Below are positions 1 through 14,600 of a DNA stretch of 64,000 nucleotides, in pieces. The stretch spans positions 71,138,631 through 71,202,630 of the forward strand of contig NC_088172.1 in NCBI RefSeq assembly GCF_028769735.1, given 5' to 3'. Position 1 is the stretch's first letter, and every line of letters starts with the position of its first letter. A program made the position numbers and the translations under genes. Below the pieces are notes generated by a model. That model ran no database searches. It worked only from the letters and a program-made list of their open reading frames with translations, and was not told the origin of the DNA. The DNA is from Zonotrichia leucophrys gambelii. Lineage: Eukaryota; Chordata; Aves; Passeriformes; Passerellidae.

Positions 1-205
1 TCCTCTATTTTCTTTTTTGGTTTTTAAGAATTCTTTTATGGAAGTTGTGTCTTAGCACAAATAATCTTCCATGGCACTATGCTGACTGTACATTTCTGTA
101 CTGTACAGGAGTTTTGAAATACATGATCAATAAGGTACCATGTTTCCCAGTGCTTTAGATACCCATTTACCCCTGTTCCCCATGTAAATGCAGATACATT
201 ATTAT

Positions 206-220
206 GTATATATATATATA
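206..220. repeat. (TA)n simple repeat
   Basis: Short alternating TA run in intronic sequence. Confidence 0.85.
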
Positions 221-1319
221 CTGCCCACTAAAATGTGTAATAATTAATAGGGCAGTTGAAATCAGAGCAGTTAATCAAGAAAAAAGATACACCTCTTTTG
301 GTAGTCACTTTGAACTTCAGTGTGAGAGAGCCAGGTTTAAGAGCAAATGAGTACAGAGCCAAGTCTGGTGTGATTTACTGCAAATACTTGGACCTGTAGA
401 AGGATATCTGTTTCTTAATAGTAAGGTCTCTTAATTAAAATTTTATAGTCCATGTTTGGTGCTAGTTCATATATTGCTTTTTACCTGGAGTATGTCTGAT
501 AATTGCTATTATAGATATCAGCCATAGTGTTTCTACATGGCAGATTTTTACATGGCAAAATACAGAGGAAAAAAACCCAGTAACAGTTGTGGTTGGATGA
601 TTTAGTCAAATACAAGTAGACACAAACTCAGAATTTGCTGAAAGTCAAGAAGTTGGTCAAATGAAGCACATTACAAGTGTTGTCTTACCAAGATATTTCT
701 GTTGGAAACAGAAAGGCAACTATACCATAGGATTTCTGTGAAAATGTTCATTGTTACTACAGATTCATGAGGTGTTACAGGTTGCCAAAGTAGTGATTAC
801 TTAAGGAAAAATAAAGATGGCACAGGTTGTTTCCAGGTTTGTCATAGAAACGAGGGTCACAATACTGCTGGAAGCAGGACAGATTTGAAACTTGCTTATT
901 GTTCTTAGATCGTATTTAAGATCTGGAAAAGTGGAACCACTGTTGGAAAAAACAGTGACCATGAAAACATAATGTACATGGAGGTATATTATATATATTA
1001 TGAGGCTGCTGTGTATGCAGAATTTCTAATGAAAGTGAAATCTCTATTGGCATTTTTGGGTTATAATGGTGAGTAAATGAAAAAAAAAGTAGAGTAGCAA
1101 ATTGTCTTAATGAAATGCAGATATACTGGGGCTATGAAGAAGCCACTTCTGCTGATTGTTGTCATGTAAGCATGTAGAACTGCTTGAGCAGAGACTTTGC
1201 AAAGTAGGAAGTGTGCTGCTTATCATAGTGTGCCTTATTGCACATCAAAGCTTTTGCCCTTGGATGCTTCCTGCAGCAGACTTGTGGAAAGCGTTATGAC
1301 AAAACCCTGGAGTAAGTGG

Positions 1320-1349
1320 GGGATGGATGGATGGATGGATGGATGGATG
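1320..1349. repeat. (GGAT)n microsatellite
   Basis: About seven GGAT units in a row in the STRN intron. It is likely length-polymorphic. The open frame across it (repeating MDGW) is a by-product of the repeat. Confidence 0.95.
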
Positions 1350-2501
1350 ATCAGGTGCTCACACGGCAGGGGGATTACAAGACCTTACTGTATAGGTGTG
1401 TTAGCTGATTGAACCTTTTGAAATGCTTAGCAGAAGCAAGGCACTTGCTGGTACTAAGGGTGACTGTATAAAACAATTTAGAGCTACAATTCTGAAAGGA
1501 GAGAGGGGGAAACTTCTGCTGTTTCAGTGGTTGTGAGAATCAAGATGACGTGCATTTAGTGATGAACTATGAAAAACTGTCTACTGATTAAAGGTAAGAA
1601 AACAGTCAAGCTTGTCTTCACTGCTTCAAAGCAATCTAAAGATTATACCAGGTTTTACTGGAAGGAATTGTAACAATTCAAGATGAATGAGTTTTGTTTG
1701 CTGTATCTTTCAGGGGTTGGTGGAGAAATGCATCTTCTGCATAGTAAACACAGATCCTGTTAATAATTTTAGGACTGCTTTATCTGTACTTTTGTCAGAG
1801 TTTTAGTAATTGTTACAGTCCTGTTTCTTGGATTCTTCCTCTTCTGTCGTTAATATAACACCCCTTATGCTTCCTGTTCTGAGGCACTGCCTAAATTTCT
1901 GCCAGCCCAGTCATAATTTTACCCATCTTCATCTATTTTCTTATTTGTTTAATGTAAATTCAAATATTATTTAGTCATAAATGATATTTTCCCATTATAT
2001 TCTTTTATAGTGGCATATTTATCATGTCTTAAAAGCTAATGAATGATGGATCTAGAGTTTGGTCTTTCCCAGCAAGATGGGGAACATCAGCTAGCAATAG
2101 CAAAATTTTCCTGTACCCTGATGTACATGTGGGAGCTCAGCTTGGTAGCTGTGGCTTATGTCCTTGTTGTTGAGGCTTTCAGTAATGGCATAGCAGAATT
2201 GACATTGTTTTGGGCATGTGTCAAATGAATGTTGCTTTAAAATGCTTTTTGAATAAAAAATTGAAGTCTCTGTCCTAGTAATGGCAGCCGTACTAAGAAT
2301 AATTGTTGTTTCTAATAATACACTTTATGTCTATTGTTTCTTTGGCCACAAGAATTTTAGCTGTTAACAGTCCATTTTTACTTGTAGGCTTATTTTAGTC
2401 TTATATGTTGAACATAATAATACAGAACAGCTTAGTAATTGCAAAAGAAACTTCATTGTGATTTCTTTTCTCTCATGATGGTGATTGTTGTTGTTGTTTA
2501 G

Positions 2502-2637
2502 GAAACCTGAATTGACTGACTCTGCCTCTCTGCTAGAGACCTTCAAATTTCTTGAAAATGCAGCTGCAGACTTTAGTGATGAGGAAGATGAAGAAGATAT
2601 TGAAGGAAGAGAGAAAACAATCATTGATACTGCAACA
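2502..2637 (+). CDS. STRN: STRN exon: acidic linker
   Basis: 136 nt: one base of a split codon, then 45 codons, ending in phase 0. It starts after TTTAG and ends at ACA|GTGAGT. It encodes KPELTDSASLLETFKFLENA followed by a strongly acidic stretch (FSDEEDEEDIEG), the disordered linker between the calmodulin-binding region and the WD40 domain. Human striatin has SELTDSASVLDNFKFLE here. Confidence 0.95.
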
Positions 2638-5600
2638 GTGAGTGGAAAAATAATTGAAAGTTACGAAGAACAGAAAAAGTGAGATTAATGAGGTGCCTAT
2701 AAGCAAAGTATATGACTGTGTATGTACACATGCAAATCATTAATGCATCTTTATGATGTTCTGTCCAAGCATGTGTGCATAAGAGGAATTATATATGCAT
2801 TTCTAAGTTTTTGCATACAAGTTATGCTTTGCCATCTTTATTGCTCTGAGTTAGATTAAATTTTTCTAAAATTGTCTCTTTACTATTCCATACTGACTAG
2901 TATTTTTGATAGATACTGGAACACAATTTTTAAGGTATCATTGTCCTTTTTACAGTTCTCAGCTTAGTTTGAAGGTATTGCTCATAACATTGCATGTCAA
3001 TAATGATTCTTGAATATTTATTAAAAAATTAATGATACTTAAAATTACTTGTAAAAATTGTCATAGATTACAAAACTAAAATGCACTTGTATTTATAGCT
3101 TGTGGAAGGAAGAGGTTTAACTGGAAGAACTCTAATGTAGTTAAGAAATTTTTTTGTTTGTTCAGTCAAATGCCTTAACCTCACTCGTGATCTATACTTT
3201 GCTATATGATTTATTCATATGATCACATAGATACATGCAATCAGTGCTCTTCTTTAAAATGAACATTGATTCAGTGAATTGTTTCCTAAAAATTGAAGCA
3301 GATAAGAGATGATGGATTGTTTTTGTGGTCAGTTTTAAGAATTAACACTAAAAACCATTAATTTTATGGAATTTTTAAAGGAGATCTTTTCAGATCCTTC
3401 CTGTCATTCATGGACTGTGAACTAAAGTCTGAGACTCTTCTGTTAAGTCTTGTGTAATACAGTATGTTCACTAAGCCTGCTGAAGAAATGAAGCTTGAAG
3501 TTTAGAATTGCTTCAGGTTTAGAAATTGCCTCTCTGTATTTAGAGGAGATACAATCAGTCATCCTCATGAGCTGTGGGGTGTTGGGCTATGTACTGGAGT
3601 CTTTACAGACTGACCCTTAGCAAGGGTCCGAGTCAAAACATTTTGATTAATGTAAATTTTCTATTTCTGTAGAAGTAAAAATTGTGGTACGGTTTTCATT
3701 TATCATGCATCAGCTTACCAGTTGGTCAAATAACTGCAAAAAATCTGGTTCATTTTGATTATTAAGGAAAAAGTAAATTTGTGGAAAACTTAAAGTGAAA
3801 TTCTTCATTAAATCGTATATTTTTTTCTTTTACCAGAATTTGCTTTTGAATCTGAGAGGGAAATTCAGTTTAAACATGAAAAGCAACATGTTTAAGTAGC
3901 AATACCATCTAAGAAAGCATTCAGGATGGAATGACTTACAAAGTCTAAGAAAATCAGCTCTTGTCAGTTGTGGGATTTGGGGTTGGTTTATTTGTTTCCT
4001 GGAGTTGAGTCTTGGTCCACATAGAGAATTATTTCAGAATTGAGAGCTAGCTATTTTCAGAAAAGCAAAGTGAGTTTGGTTTTACTGAAGTCTTTTCTAT
4101 GGCATTCTTGAGTTTTTGTTTGTGAGTTTTATATGTTTTTCAGAAATGTTTTAAGAGAGAGTTTGTACATTTATAGAAAATGTACAAAAAAAGAACTTTT
4201 TTTACTAAAGAAAAAGATAGTGGTGCAGATTAGTGTAGGTTATTATCCACGTGATTGATTATTGATGGTCACAGAAAGGAAGAGTTTCATTTTCACTTAG
4301 GAGTTTGAACAATGTCTGTGTACTATTCCAGATTTGCTTATTAATGTGTACTTTTCTGCTTCCTCTTCAACTTCCTGTTTGGGTTTTGCATAGAGGACAA
4401 GACAGTACTGCTTGGATTAAAAATATGTTTGTAACTTAAGTCAGCATTTTTTCCCTGTACTTTCTGACCCTTCAGATTGTAAGGAAAAGAGTGCTATCTG
4501 ACAGCAGTGAAGACAGAGATACAGAAGAAGCTTTGAAAGAGTTTGACTTTTTGGTTACCTCAGATGATGGTGATGCGGAATCGAGAAGTTCAGGAGATGG
4601 AACAGACTGGGGTAAGGAAATTTGATGGATCATACCAGGAGAAAAAAAAAGTGTGCTAAGAACATATTGTGACTGATCAGTTCATTGAATGAGAACTCTG
4701 TCGGGATCACAGCATCTTTTGATTATTTCTACTATTTCTATTTTATTATCAGTAAATAACTGGTAGACTTAAGTCCTCTTGATAAAATCTCTTTTCTGTA
4801 AACTGCTTCAATGTAAAGAATCTTCAAGGTTTCTGCCTTGGGTCATTTTTCCTTTTCACTAATTCTAAGGCAGATAGAATTTAAATTTTATGAGTGGTAT
4901 TTCAATGTATTTTTCCAGTGACCCATGTGCATGAAGGGCTCTGATAAAGCTGTATTTTACAATTACAATATGAAAGTTATTTTGTCATCTTTGCTTTTTC
5001 TCTTTGATGCAGAGAGTAATGTGAGTCATAAAATCCAAATGAGCTGTACTCTTGTTGTGGATTAGTAATTTAGTTAATATGAACTCTTCAGCTGCTCAAA
5101 CTTTCTTTTTTAATTTAGCAGAATAATATATCTTTAGGGCCACTAGTCACAGAGAGACATTTCACAAACTGCTGTCTGTCCTTTGAGGTTCATGTCCTGC
5201 AACCTGCATTGCCACCATCTCCACTTTACCTTGACATAATTAATCTGCCTAAACCCTCTTATAGAGAAGGGGAGAAAGAAGAGAACTGGTTAAATATCTT
5301 GATGGGAAGTTGATTCCTACTTTAGCTGCTCTGGAAAGTCTGAAGGATAGGTGGACATGGTGCTAGTGAAGATGATGGGAAATGATTGAGCTTTGTAATG
5401 GAGCTGCAGCTGTGACAGACATAAGCCATGGTAGCTGTGGCTCTCAAATGAGCATCTCCAAGATGCTGTGTTTCACTGAAGCCATGTCCATCTCCTGGTT
5501 GGACTCCAAGTTACTGTTCAGTGTGATGTAGTCTCTGCTTAAGAGGATGTTGTAATATCATTAGATACAGCAGTCAGTATCTGCTGATCATTTGATAGCA

Positions 5601-8600
5601 GTCATGCAACAAACAAATCTAGAAATGCTGCTCTTAAAAAAAATCATTGGATACTGCTTTTTAACACTAAAATTTTATCCATTTATGCAGGATCAGTGCA
5701 GCTATTGCTTGTGTCACCAAAAAGTCAGTATGCCAACAGGAGCTTTTTGTTCTCAAATTCACACTTCTGGTTTATTTTTGCTTTCATTGATGACAACTGA
5801 GTACCAATGAGCAGAAGTCTAACATTTAAAATAAATTGTTATTAAAAGTAGTCCTTTCATTTTCAGAAATGCAAAAAGGTTTGTTTGTATTGGAGGTGTT
5901 CATGTTTTTCAATTACTTCTTTCACAGCCTGTGTCTTTTATGGTAAGACTTAGTTTCTTCAAAGAACTGCTGTTGTAAATCACTTAGGTCAGCTTAAGTG
6001 AAACTGTTAAATGTGGTACAGTAGAGTGATGATGTAGTGAGGGACAGCAGCAACAGAGGAAATTCTTTCTTCATTTTGGATTCCAAGTATTATTGTTCAG
6101 TTACAGTAAACTGTTGAACCCATTTGGCTTGAAAGGTCCTCAGATGTTTTCTGGTAATCTTTAAGCTGTTAAGCACTTGAATAGCCATAGTTCAGGATCC
6201 ACTTCTGAAGTTTAATAGTATCTGTGGGACATGTGGAAAGCATGCTGGGACAGTGTGCAGAAAATTAATATATTGGGTGTTTTCCTTGTTTTCCTGGCAA
6301 CAACCTAATAAAAATCTATTTAAACCTTTTTTTTTTTTCTTTTGCTGGAGGAGGGAAAAAAAGTCTTGTCTAGTCAGGGAGGAAAAATATGATTAAAACT
6401 TACAACCTGATTCCACAAAGACTAGATGCTTGATTCTCTGAAGTATGATTTTCTCATATATTTTTTGAATTCTTTATGCAATTCTTGCTCATTAGTGGTA
6501 ATTGAGGTATATGCATTAAGAGAACATTACTTAGCCCATCTATTTTAGAGTCTCTCTTCAGCTTACTAATACTTATTTTCATAGCTTTTCTTAAAAGACT
6601 TAAACTGCTAAACTTTGTCTTAAGTTAATCTGTCACTCCATGAGTATAGGATCGTGACTGAAGGGTTCAAAGGAGTGAGACAGCACCTTAAAAAGTATCT
6701 TCTCCCACTGTGATGCAAGTCTGAGCAGAGTCAGGCTCTGTTTTCTCAACATCTGTGTATCAGGTAGTTAGAAGCCACACTAAGTTGCCTTTTTTGGCAT
6801 CACTGAGCTCTCACAGTAGTCCCAGCCCCTCCTTGTAGCCCATCTGCTCCAGCTGCCTGCACGGTCTTGGTGGCTCCCTTAGACTTGCTACACTTTGCTG
6901 ATAATTGGTCTCAGCATTAAAAATATTGTCTTGGATACAGTACTCCAAATTGTGGTCTCACAAGTGCCCAACACAGGGGAACTGTCACTTCCTTCACCCT
7001 CTTGGTTACATTCTTGTTAATACAGCCCAGGATGTTTGCTTTTGCTGCAGGAATATGTTGCTGAATCCTGTTGATAGAGGATCCCTAGGTCTTTTTTAGC
7101 GCTATTCATTTTTGACAAGTCAGTTTAATAACCTATGTGTGGTTATTATGTAACCTAGTCACATTAATAACCTGTGTGTGGTTTTTATCTTCTGGCCAGT
7201 CGTAGTGACTCCTTCAGACTGTGATTGATAATGTTGTGCTTCCTCTACAGACATTTAAGTTCTGCAGCTTGGTCTGAGGATAAGTTTATTATTGTTTTGA
7301 TTTTTGAGAGATCTAGAATAGCTTATCGATGAAGAAAGCAAACTTGGTCTGAAAAGAATTAATCTTTGAATAATAAGGCTAAGATTTTAATGAGAAAAAC
7401 AAAGCAAAAATATAATGCATTTCAAAGATTTTGGAGCTGTAATGGTAAAGAAAATATATACGAGGAAGAGCTGTAATACCTCCCCTCCTCTCATGAATTA
7501 TTTTTCTAAGCTGCCTCAGGACAGCCTCCATATATGGAAAAATTGCTTAGGGGATTTGAACTCACGTAACGTTTTGCTCAAAATCTCTGAATACTCTAGA
7601 ATTGGAAGGATTCTTCTATTCTGTATCATGTCACAGAGGAAACAATTGGAGGGAGATGTTTAGGAAAAAAAAACAAATCTAAATCAAAACGTGGGGATGT
7701 TTTTGCATTAGGTATGCTGAAATGTTTTGGACTTTTTTTGCAAAGTTTACTACCTCAGGCCTTCACCTTTTTGTAAAGTTTCATGGCTTTAGTGCTCTAA
7801 GTGTTTATTTAAACCATGATGACATGAATGTTGTGTTACAAAATTATTTAAACGTGCTACTGCTTTGTGTAAATGACAACATAGCACAAAAACAATGAAA
7901 GGAGAATTTGAAATGCAGTGCAGAACATCTGAGTTGTAAAGTTATGTAGACGAGTAACATAGCTGTTTATTCTAGATATAATAATTCTTTCCCTGGAGGA
8001 AAGAAAAAGATGGAAAATGTGTCCTGATTTATTGTAAAGTAAATGTTGCTTACATTTATGGACAGCTATGTGCTTGGTTATGAGAATTAAACATGTGAAA
8101 TTTCATCTCAATTTTTAATAAGAACATTCTGAGCAAACAGAAATGGAATGTGAGTAGCAGTTTTGCAGCTTTCACAGGCTTGGTGCTATTTCTGTCTGTT
8201 TAAAATAAAAGACAAACGTTGACAGCAGCTGTTGCCTCCTTCAGTGGAGATCACTTGGTGACATTATTGAAAAAGGATGTTTCATTTGTTTCACTTTGTT
8301 TAGAAAAGGAAGACCAGTGTCTCATGCCTGAAGCCTGGAATGTCGACCAGGGAGTTATAACCAAACTCAAGGAACAATACAAAAAGGAGCGCAAGGGGAA
8401 AAAGGGGGTGAAGAGTAAGTGGAAAACATTGCACCTTAAAATCATAAATCTCACATCTTTCACACCCTTAATTCTATCTCTCTTTCAATGTTTTCCTAAA
8501 ATTACTTACTCTTTTACTTTGCTGCTCCTGACTGCTTTCCTGTTCACCAGTTCTCAGGGGTTGAAATTAATGACAGATGATCAAGTTATCTGATAAATAG

Positions 8601-11600
8601 TTGGATTAGATATAACTTCTTCCAACCAAGTGTTGGATTAGTTAAAAATTCTTGCTTTGAGCATGTTTTGTACTTTTGTTATTCAGATATTTAAATTGTA
8701 CAAGGCATTGTTTTAATACTTCACACTTTAATACAGAAGACTTCAGAATCCTTTCTTAGCTGAAAACATGCCAGTTTCACAGGAAGAGTTAAAGTCTGTT
8801 ATATAAATAAACAAAGAAAGAGACCAAACTGGAAACTCTCTTGAGTATCCTATTAGATGACAGTGGGAGAAAACAGGTTAATTTCTACCCCTGTTTATAC
8901 TTGACATTCACAACATGAAAGTCATGCTGTCATCATAATTTGTTATGCAGGGCTCGAAATAGGAAGCAACTATGACCATCAGTTTATTTGTAAATCACAG
9001 GATTTATTTATTAACTTTCATACCTCTGGGACTAGCCTTCAAAAAAGTTGGGTATTTTTATTAAAAAAAACCACCTGTGAACAGTATCTGAAATACAGTT
9101 TCTAGCCCTGTATTTTTTTGTTACATTTCTTGAAATTCAGATATGTTTTGTAAAATCAATTGGTTTTGATAGGTAAGCCATTAAATTTTTGAACTCAGAT
9201 GGAGAGTTTAAAATGAAACACTGTATTCATGGCTGTGTTTCAAAGACCTAGCCATGTTGAGAATTCATGTGTGAAAGATGTATATTAATAATATTGCATG
9301 TAGTCTGGTAAGAAATTTCAGGGATGTTTCTCCCTTTGTGGCAAGATGCTTATGAACACCAAGGAAATTCTCACTTCCAAAGAGATATGCACAATGTGAA
9401 TATGTCAGAGCTTCACATTGAGGCTGACTTGTTTTATTACTTTTTGTATTGATATTCTCATGAGCTGCTATTCAGTAGTTGGTTATTTGGCTGAAATTAT
9501 GTTATGAAATAACAAAAACTAAGCATCTCCTTTTTTCCAAATTAAAAACAAAGAAAAGGTAAATAATTACCATGCTTTAAATTTCTCAAGTGATATTTTT
9601 GTCATCTTTGGTATAATTTAATTTACTGGAACTTAATTGCAAGTCTGACAAGAATCTGAGCTGACTAAAGTGTTCATGTGTAACAAAATTGATTCTAAAT
9701 TTCTTTATAGTTAAAGATAGACAGGGTATGCCAATATATGATTACAATGAAAGTGATTTTTGTAACTTGTCTGTTATTTTTAAAATACACAGACATGTTG
9801 TGTGGTTCAGGGTAAATAGCTGTGGGGTTAGTGTAGCATAAATTATTTAATCCAAGTGTTGAAATTCTGTTCTTGAACAGCTGTTGTCTTTTTATTTTTG
9901 ATGATAAAACCTAATTGTTAATATAGATGCAGACATTATTGGAATATATTTTATATCATTATGATAAAAAATCACAATGGAAAGGCAGCACTCGGACATC
10001 CAGTGTTCCTTCATGAAAATAATTGCTGCTCAGTACCTTTTGGATTGATTTGATTGATTTGATCTTGGGAGACAAAGTGGTTTACTGTAGCAGTGAAATT
10101 AAGCATCTTTCCATGGACAAACCATCATTGGAGGGCCATCAATGCAGAAAATTCAGGAAGAATCAGAGCCTGTTTTCAGTTATTCATAATGTTGCACATA
10201 GTGAAGAAGAATGTGAGGGAGGTTGTCTGGAGAAAAAAGAAGGAACTAAATAACATTAAATTTTACAAAGTTTGTTTCTATGACTTTAATTTCATCATAT
10301 ATGGTGCTTAGCCACTGAACTGCTACTAAGTAAAGTACTGGTTTTTATAAAGTAGATACTATAGTAAAACAATCTTGCAAAATCCTTCTTAGTGTTTTTC
10401 TGGATTGAGTAATATTTTGGTGACAGACAAGTTAAATACAATTTAGTGTATTATCAGTCATTATGATTAGGGTGGACAAAGTAGCGTTTGCAACTGCATT
10501 AGTAAACTCATGATTTTGCAAGGCTGTAGTAAACATTCCTGTGAAGTAATAAGAGAATAGAATCATAGAATGGTTTTTTGAGAGAATACATATATTAGAG
10601 TACACTACTGTGTTAAAGCTGCTTGAAAATAGCTGTATTATTTACTGGTCTAGGAAAAAGCATAATGGACTATGGGTAAGACATTTTCCCATTCTTAATT
10701 AAACTTACAACAGGAAAAACTACCGAAGATATGTTTCAGCCTCAATCCTATATAAAACAGTCAAAACAGGGATGTGGGAAAATGATGGAGCAAAGCACAG
10801 GTAAGTGTCAAGAAGGGCATGGGACTTCACCATATGTAGCTTCAGGAAGTAGGCCAGTGAATCCAGTTGCATTTTTATTTTAATATAAGTATAACTTCTT
10901 GGATTCTATAGTTCACGATACTACACTACTGCACAAATAAATTTAAATTATAATGTTGTCATAAGAATATGCTGCACAAAGTACCTGATGCACAAATTCT
11001 AAAATACTCATGGATGTCAGCTATTGTTTTAGCAAAGTAAATATTCTAATTATCTAAAATGTGACTCAGTTGGCAGCATTCCTCAGCATCCCGTACAAGT
11101 AGCACTCTGAGTCCATTCATATGGGGAAAATTGTGCTTTCACAATTCTCAGCTGCTTCTATCACTTTCTTCTTGAAATTCATTTCATGCTGGATGATTAG
11201 TTACTGCTGAAATAAGTGCTCATTAGTTTTTCTGTGGTAATGTCATAATGCAAGGTAGGATCCATTGTTGCATGTGCTGCTGTAGCATATCTGATAAAAG
11301 GAGTGTCATCGTGAACTATGCCTAAACCCTTTAATTTTTTGCTTTTTTCTGGTTAGGGCCCAACAGGTCAAAGCTGCAAGACATGCTTGCAAACTTGAGA
11401 GATGTTGATGATCTCCCTTCATTACAGCCATCTGTTGCACCTTCTTCTAGGCCCAGTAGTTCAAGGCTCATTGAACATGAGATAAACAGGACGGATGAAG
11501 GTAAATATTAAAAAAGTGCATACCCCCTCATAGAGGGTGGATGTTTATAGTTACTAAAGAGTTATTCTCTCTGACTTTCCAAGCACTTTACAAATTCTGA

Positions 11601-14600
11601 TTCAGTATTGCAAGTTTTAGGTGTAATAAATGACATTCCCATTCCTCCATTATGGTTACTATTAGTAAGGTCAAGACACCTACCTTAGTTCAAGTCTTGG
11701 CTGAATCTCTTTGAGCACAATGAGAAAAATAATTTGGCACTTAGTGGCTTTGTAATATAATCATCCTAAATCACTTGCTTTTGTTTGTGCTCAAGCCTGG
11801 CAGACAAATGTGGGCCAGAAGCTCTGAGGACATAAGAGCATAATTTTTTTCTCCATTGGCATAATTTTAAATGTATGTATGTATACATAACACACAGACA
11901 AGCGTGCTCTTTTTTCCAAAGTTCAAAGATAGAGACTGTGCAGGTAAACACAGATGCCTTACTATAGCTTTCAAAAGTATGTGCAGTGAAGCATGATTGT
12001 GTGGTGAATCATACAGGACAACTTGCAGCTTGCCAGTGTATTAATTTCCATAATGTATTCCAAAAATTAGGAGAAATTCTCACAGGGCTAGTCCAAGTAT
12101 GGAGAGCCACACATGCATCTTTGTAATGAAGCACTACTATTAAGTCTGAAAAATGCTGAGTCATCTATTTGATTCAGTATTTGAATTGCTATAATGTAGA
12201 GCATAATAACATGTAGGATATGGAGCTATATTAATTTGTCAAACATGGCAGCCTTCCAGTACCTAAAGGGAGCCTGCAAGAGAGGTGGAGAGGAACTTCT
12301 TATGTGGGCATGTAGTGACAGCACAAGGGGGAATGGTTTCAGACTGAAAAGAGGGCAGGTGTAGATTGGATATTAGGAAGAAATTCTTTACTGTGAGGGT
12401 AGTGAGACACTGAACACGTTGTCCAGAGAAGCTGTGGAGCCCTGTCCCTGAAAGTGTTCTGTGCCAAGTTGAATGGTGCTTTGAACAATCCCATCAAGTG
12501 GAAGGTGTCTCTGCCTGTGGCAGGGGGCTGGAACATGATGGTCTGTAAGGTCCTTTCCAACACAAACCATTCTATGATTCTGTGGTATCATGTGGTCTAT
12601 TAAAATGGTAAATATGTTTTTTGAAAAATGTGCAAAACATGAGTTCCACTTAGCAGTCTTTCAGTGAGAGTGAAAAAGTAGGTCGGCCAAGTTAAAATTA
12701 AGATGCATAAAAAGCTCTGGTGTGTGGAATAGCTACCAAAGATCTCAGTAGTTCTGCTTCCTTCATGCTCAGTGATTTTCTTCATGAAAGAAGGGGGTAA
12801 CTTAGCAACGCTTTGTGAAGTGGAAGAATTTTTTGTTGAATGTTCCCTTTCCAACTTTTCTCACATGTATTGAGAGCTGTATTAGCAGAGCTCTATTTTC
12901 ATGTCCTTTCAGTAATGTGTTTTCTAATTCAGAGACTCACATGGATTCTCACAAAAAAAGGACAGCTGATTGTTACCAGTCTAAGTTCAGTATTAATGTT
13001 AGCTGTGTATTTCTTTATAAAGCTGAGACGCCGTGTTTTGGGCACACATTTTTTTATTCTAGGAAGTTTTCAAATTTGGTGTCCTGTATGTATTGTGTGT
13101 TAAGTGAAATATTGCATTGTGAATTCAAAAGACAGGAGAAGAAAACTGTGGTGTAGACTTTTGGGTGGAGGAGGTAAAAGATGTTTGTGATGAAAAGGTA
13201 ATAACTAAGAGACCTTTTCAAAGAGCAGTGCTTGAACGGCTTTGTTTTAGGCTGCTCCCACCAGCTGTTTTTATCTACATTTTTGTTGCTTCTTCAATAT
13301 CTATTTGCTATATTTTGTAGTTGAATTGGGGAAGGTGTTTTCTGTGTTTCTTGTGCACTTTAAATGGATTAATGGTAGCACACCCTTCCTGCCCGTGGCT
13401 GGCTCCGTTTACTGTCTGGAGTCGCACACACCCCAAGTTTGGATGTGTTCAGAGGGTGCTGCTTATTGGTAAGTACGGTGATTATCTTTGGAATAGCTGT
13501 TTTTCTGTGGATCTTTTTGCCCTCAGCTACTTGACAGATATGCAGCGTTCTAAAAGTGGAAAATGTGCTTTTATTGTACACTGTGGTATAAATCTATGTT
13601 TCAGGATTTTTTTGTTTGTTTTGTTTTCTTGCAGTGGAAGCTTTAACATTCCCTCCATCCTCAGGGAAATCTTTCATTATGGGAACAGATGAAGCCCTTG
13701 AAAATGAACTGGGTCTTGGAGAACTGGCAGGCCTTACAGTAGCAAATGAGGCAGATTCACTGACTTATGATGTAAGTGGTTATTAATGGTAACTCAATGC
13801 CCTTCTGTCTTGTTGAAGGCAGATGCAAGTTACTTGTGTATAGACTCAGCAGAAAACATTCTCCAGTTAAAATTATGTTGCCAGAGGATGTCACAAAGTT
13901 TTACTTGGCAAAGGACTCCTTCCCATACACAGCAGCATTCAAGCTCTCTGCAAGCCCCTCTCCTCTCATTTGCCTGCCATGTTATGCAAGTAGTTGAAAG
14001 TAAATTAGTGATAGTGGTACATCTGGGCACATGTAACTCCAGTGACTGAGCAAAATTAGGAGTATCATGGCCAGCAGATTGAGAGACATTTACGTCCCTT
14101 TTACATGGGCTGTATGCAGTTTTGGGCCACTCCACTTAAAAAGGGTTGTAGAAAACTTGAGGAGTATCCAGTAGCTTCTGACTGATGAGTAGATGTTAAG
14201 GGAGCTGGTCTTGCTTAGCTGTTAGGAGGCAGAGAAGTGCTTGAATAGCAGCCTGCAGGTGTTAGAAGGGTGCTTGTAAGGATGACAGAGCCAAGCTTCT
14301 CCATAGTGCCCGGTGTTAAGGCAGGAGAAAACAGCAAATTATGGCTTGGGAGGTTCAGGTACGACACTGGGGGAGAAAGTTATGTAGTAGGTGATACTGG
14401 AACAGAGAAACAATGGAATCCCTCTCCTGGGAGATATTTAAAACTGTGGTTTACATTACCTCTGGTATGAGGAATAGTTTCATTTCAAACAGGAAACTGG
14501 ACCAGAACTCTTAGGAGGGTTTTGTGGACAGCACTTCTGTGGCCTTATTTTTCTTGCACTGTTTATGAAAAGAATCTTTCTTAAAATTACATCTTCTCAG

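Larger units (their letters stand above)
1..2501 (+). other. STRN: STRN intron (3' part)
   Basis: AT-rich intron upstream of the first striatin exon in the window. I found no exon resembling the preceding part of the striatin linker. It holds a short TA run (about 206-220) and a GGAT microsatellite (about 1320-1349). The acceptor at 2500-2501 follows a GTTGTTGTTGTTTAG tract. The small open frames here look like chance. Confidence 0.8.
11501..13634 (+). other. STRN: STRN intron with CR1 copy and cryptic exon candidate
   Basis: This intron holds a well-preserved CR1 3' end (about 12245-12586). It also holds an exon-like 90-nt segment at 13379-13468, described separately. The rest is unremarkable AT-rich sequence. 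Confidence 0.8.

Noticed and set aside
2364..2624. 86-codon minus-strand frame opposite the first STRN exon
   Set aside because: It is a shadow of the acidic exon; the Ser run comes from antisense GAA/GAT codons.
12339..12591. Minus-strand frames near 12.3-12.6 kb
   Set aside because: They lie on the opposite strand of the CR1 fragment.
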